Shown: in pieces, positions 16,830-18,393 of the stretch
Numbering within the stretch: the stretch's first letter is position 1
Layout: the number at the start of each line of letters is the position of its first letter
Assembly (NCBI GenBank): GCA_023460875.1
Contig: JAEWOQ010000154.1
Span: forward strand, 1-18,393
Direction: 5' to 3'
Length of the DNA: 18,393 nucleotides
From: Pseudomonadota bacterium
GTDB lineage: Bacteria; Myxococcota_A; Polyangia; Polyangiales; Polyangiaceae
Notes under the pieces: model-generated
Seen by the model: only the letters and a program-made list of their open reading frames with translations
Databases searched by the model: none
Told to the model about the DNA's origin: nothing
Position numbers and translations under genes: made by a program

Positions 16830-17976
16830 TCAGCTCGTCACGGCGCCCGCGGGCGCCGGCCTGTCCCCATCCGCCGGGTGCATGAGGTAGGCCTCGATGA
16901 AGGAGTCGAGGTCCCCGTCGAGGATGTTGTCCACGTCCCCGCGCTCCGCCTCCGTGCGCAGATCCTTCACCAGCTGGTAGGGCTGCAGGACGTAGGAGCG
17001 GATCTGACTGCCCCAAGCGATCTGCCCCTTCTCCGCCTCGTAGGCGGCCTGGGCCTCTTCGCGCTTGCGCTGCTCGAGCTCGTAGAGCTTCGCCTTGAGC
17101 ATCTTGATCGCCATGGCCCGGTTCTGGTGCTGGCTGCGCTCTGCCCGGCACACCACGACGATGCCGGACGGCATGTGCTTCATGCGCACGGCCGTCTCGA
17201 CCTTATTCACGTTCTGTCCGCCCTTGCCGCCCGCCCGCATGGTGCTGATCTCGAGGTCGCTGTCGTTCACCTCGATGTCGATCTCTTCTTCGACGTCTGG
17301 CGTGACCTCGATCGCGGCGAAGCTCGTGTGGCGGCGGGCGTTGGAGTCGAAGGGGCTGATGCGCACGAGGCGGTGGACCCCCATCTCCGAGCGCAGGTAG
17401 CCGTAGGCGTTCGGCCCGCTCACGATGAAAGAGGCTCCGTCGATGCCCGCGTCGTCACCGGGTTGGTAGTCGATCAGCTCCGTCTTGAAGCCCCGCCGCT
17501 CCGCCCAGCGCATGTACATGCGCAGGAGCATGCCGCCCCAGTCCTTGGCCTCCGTGCCGCCCGTCCCGGGATGCACGCTCACGATGGCGTTGGCGTGATC
17601 CACCGGCCCCGCGAGCATGCGCCGCAGCTCGGCTTGGCGCACCCGGGCGTCGATGGCCGGGAGCTGCGCCTCCACGTCGTTGAGGGTCGCCTCGTCGTTC
17701 TCCTCCGCCGCGAGCTCGAGCAGCTCGAGGGCGTCGTCGACGTCGCGGATGAGCCCTTGGGCGTGGTCGATTTTATCCTGGGCGATGGAGCGCTGACGCA
17801 TCAGCGCCTGCGCCTTCTCTTGGTGTTCCCAGAAGTTTGGTTCTGTGGAGAGTTGATCGAGCTCTTCGACCTCGCGCTTCAGCCGAGGGAGGTCAAAGAG
17901 ACCCCCTTAGCGCATCAACGCGCCTCTTGAGGTCCATCAACTTGCTTCGCGTCTCGGAAAGCATCGCGCGGCTCAT
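16830..17976 (-). CDS. prfB: peptide chain release factor 2, expressed by +1 programmed frameshift
   Basis: RF2 reads UGA and UAA stop codons and releases the finished peptide. The gene is in two frames. The first, from an ATG at 17976, encodes 27 residues ending DALRGSL and stops at TGA (17893-17895). Shifting +1 at CTT gives DLPRLKREVEEL and continues to 16830, for 381 residues in total (E. coli RF2 has 365). RF2 identity rests on the SPF anticodon tripeptide in RLVRISPFDSNARR and on the catalytic GGQ in RAGGKGGQNVNK. An ATG at 17801 would give a 323-residue product lacking the N-terminal helices and is not the real start. Other possible starts are ATGs at 17964 and 17937. The start overlaps the end of the preceding gene by 62 bases. 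lysS follows, as it also does in many other bacteria. Confidence 0.95.
17893..17907 (-). promoter_or_regulatory. prfB +1 programmed frameshift signal
   Basis: On the - strand the sequence is AGG GGG TCT CTT TGA followed by C. The internal Shine-Dalgarno AGGGGG lies three bases before the slippery CTT, and the in-frame UGA is followed by C, a poor termination context. This matches the E. coli element (AGG GGG TAT CTT TGA C) at all but one base. When RF2 is scarce, ribosomes pause at UGA and slip +1, so RF2 controls its own synthesis. Confidence 0.96.
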
Positions 17977-18393
17977 TTACTCCGGGAGCGGCGCGCTGGC
18001 CAGGGGCAATCGGAGGAGCTGCGCGGGCGCGGGCGCTGCGTAAGGCTCGTTCGGCGCTGAACCAGCCGCCCGTGAGCACCGCGAGCTGCACCTCCGCCTC
18101 CACGTTGTCGAGGAGCGCCTCGGCCCGCTCTTCGGGGAGCAGCGTGGAGTCGTTGATGCGCTGGAGCGTGCGCTGCCACCGAAATAGCGCCTGCAGGCTC
18201 GCCCGGACGACCTCCTGCCGCTGACGCAGGAACGTCAGCCGGATGCGCGCGAGGGAGGGCTCGCGGCCGGAGAAGAGCAGCTCCGAGAGGCGCCAGGTGA
18301 GGGCCGCCTCGAGGCGCACGTCCGCTCTGCCCGTGACCCGCGTGTCCCCGAGGATGTCGCCGACGTAATCGACCCGCGCGCTCTCGTCGAGGG
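17915..18393 (-). CDS. uncharacterised protein, C-terminal part (5' end outside the window)
   Basis: The frame is open from the window edge for 158 codons and stops at TGA (17915-17917), inside the beginning of prfB. I do not recognise a named family. The visible part starts LDESARVDYVGDILGDTRV and continues with VRLEAALTWRLSELLFSGRE. It then becomes a charged helical stretch rich in Arg, Glu and Leu (ARIRLTFLRQRQEVVRASL), likely a coiled coil, and reaches LTGGWFS about 105 residues from the visible start. The order (a strand-like WRL segment, a long helix, then LTGGWF) resembles uncharacterised myxobacterial proteins that may be envelope-associated; that is from memory, not a search. No membrane helix is visible in this part. 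The last 35 residues are Ala/Arg/Pro-rich. Confidence 0.7.
   Translation of the reverse strand, partial: LDESARVDYVGDILGDTRVTGRADVRLEAALTWRLSELLFSGREPSLARIRLTFLRQRQEVVRASLQALFRWQRTLQRINDSTLLPEERAEALLDNVEAEVQLAVLTGGWFSAERALRSARARAAPPIAPGQRAAPGVNEPRDAFRDAKQVDGPQEAR

Noticed and set aside
13129..16890. Long open frames on the + strand opposite lolC (526 codons) and lysS (657 codons)
   Set aside because: Same antisense artefact of high GC; composition rich in His, Asp and Val with no recognisable domain.

Overview
This window looks like a conserved housekeeping stretch from a very GC-rich Gram-negative chromosome. It is most likely from the Myxococcota (formerly Deltaproteobacteria), perhaps a Polyangia-type myxobacterium. 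The reasons are the strong GC bias at third codon positions, GTG start codons, Lol lipoprotein-export genes (so an outer membrane is present), chemotaxis genes, and a partial protein at the right edge carrying an LTGGWF segment that I associate with uncharacterised myxobacterial proteins. The taxonomy is inference; no rRNA or other marker is present.

Left part, + strand (1-7154). A chemotaxis adaptation pair, cheR-cheB, is joined by an ATGA overlap, and a possible upstream gene ends in another ATGA overlap with cheR. An envelope block follows: a probably lipid-anchored HtrA/Deg protease with two PDZ domains, a MltD-type lytic transglycosylase with LysM repeats, and glmU for UDP-GlcNAc. Protein quality control, peptidoglycan turnover and precursor supply therefore sit side by side.

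Middle part (7155-12443). On the - strand are a two-domain protein (an intact ketosynthase followed by a chain-length-factor-like half), ribA (GTP cyclohydrolase II) and holA (DNA polymerase III delta). holA is divergent from ribF (riboflavin kinase/FAD synthetase) on the + strand. The gaps here are rich in short tandem repeats of different units, and a perfect hairpin touches the holA start codon.

Right part, - strand (18393-12471). A partial uncharacterised gene overlaps prfB. Then come lysS, a LolC/E-type permease and lolD, closely spaced and probably one operon. prfB carries the classical +1 programmed frameshift site, so its true product is read from two frames and a single-frame gene call would lose its N-terminus. 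The permease has an unusual N-terminal extension of about three extra membrane helices.

Most of the window is ordinary core genome. The points most worth following are the ketosynthase fusion, the extended Lol permease, the prfB recoding site, the hairpin over the holA ribosome-binding site and the cluster of unrelated short tandem duplications. I saw no tRNA, rRNA, CRISPR array, insertion sequence or phage gene.
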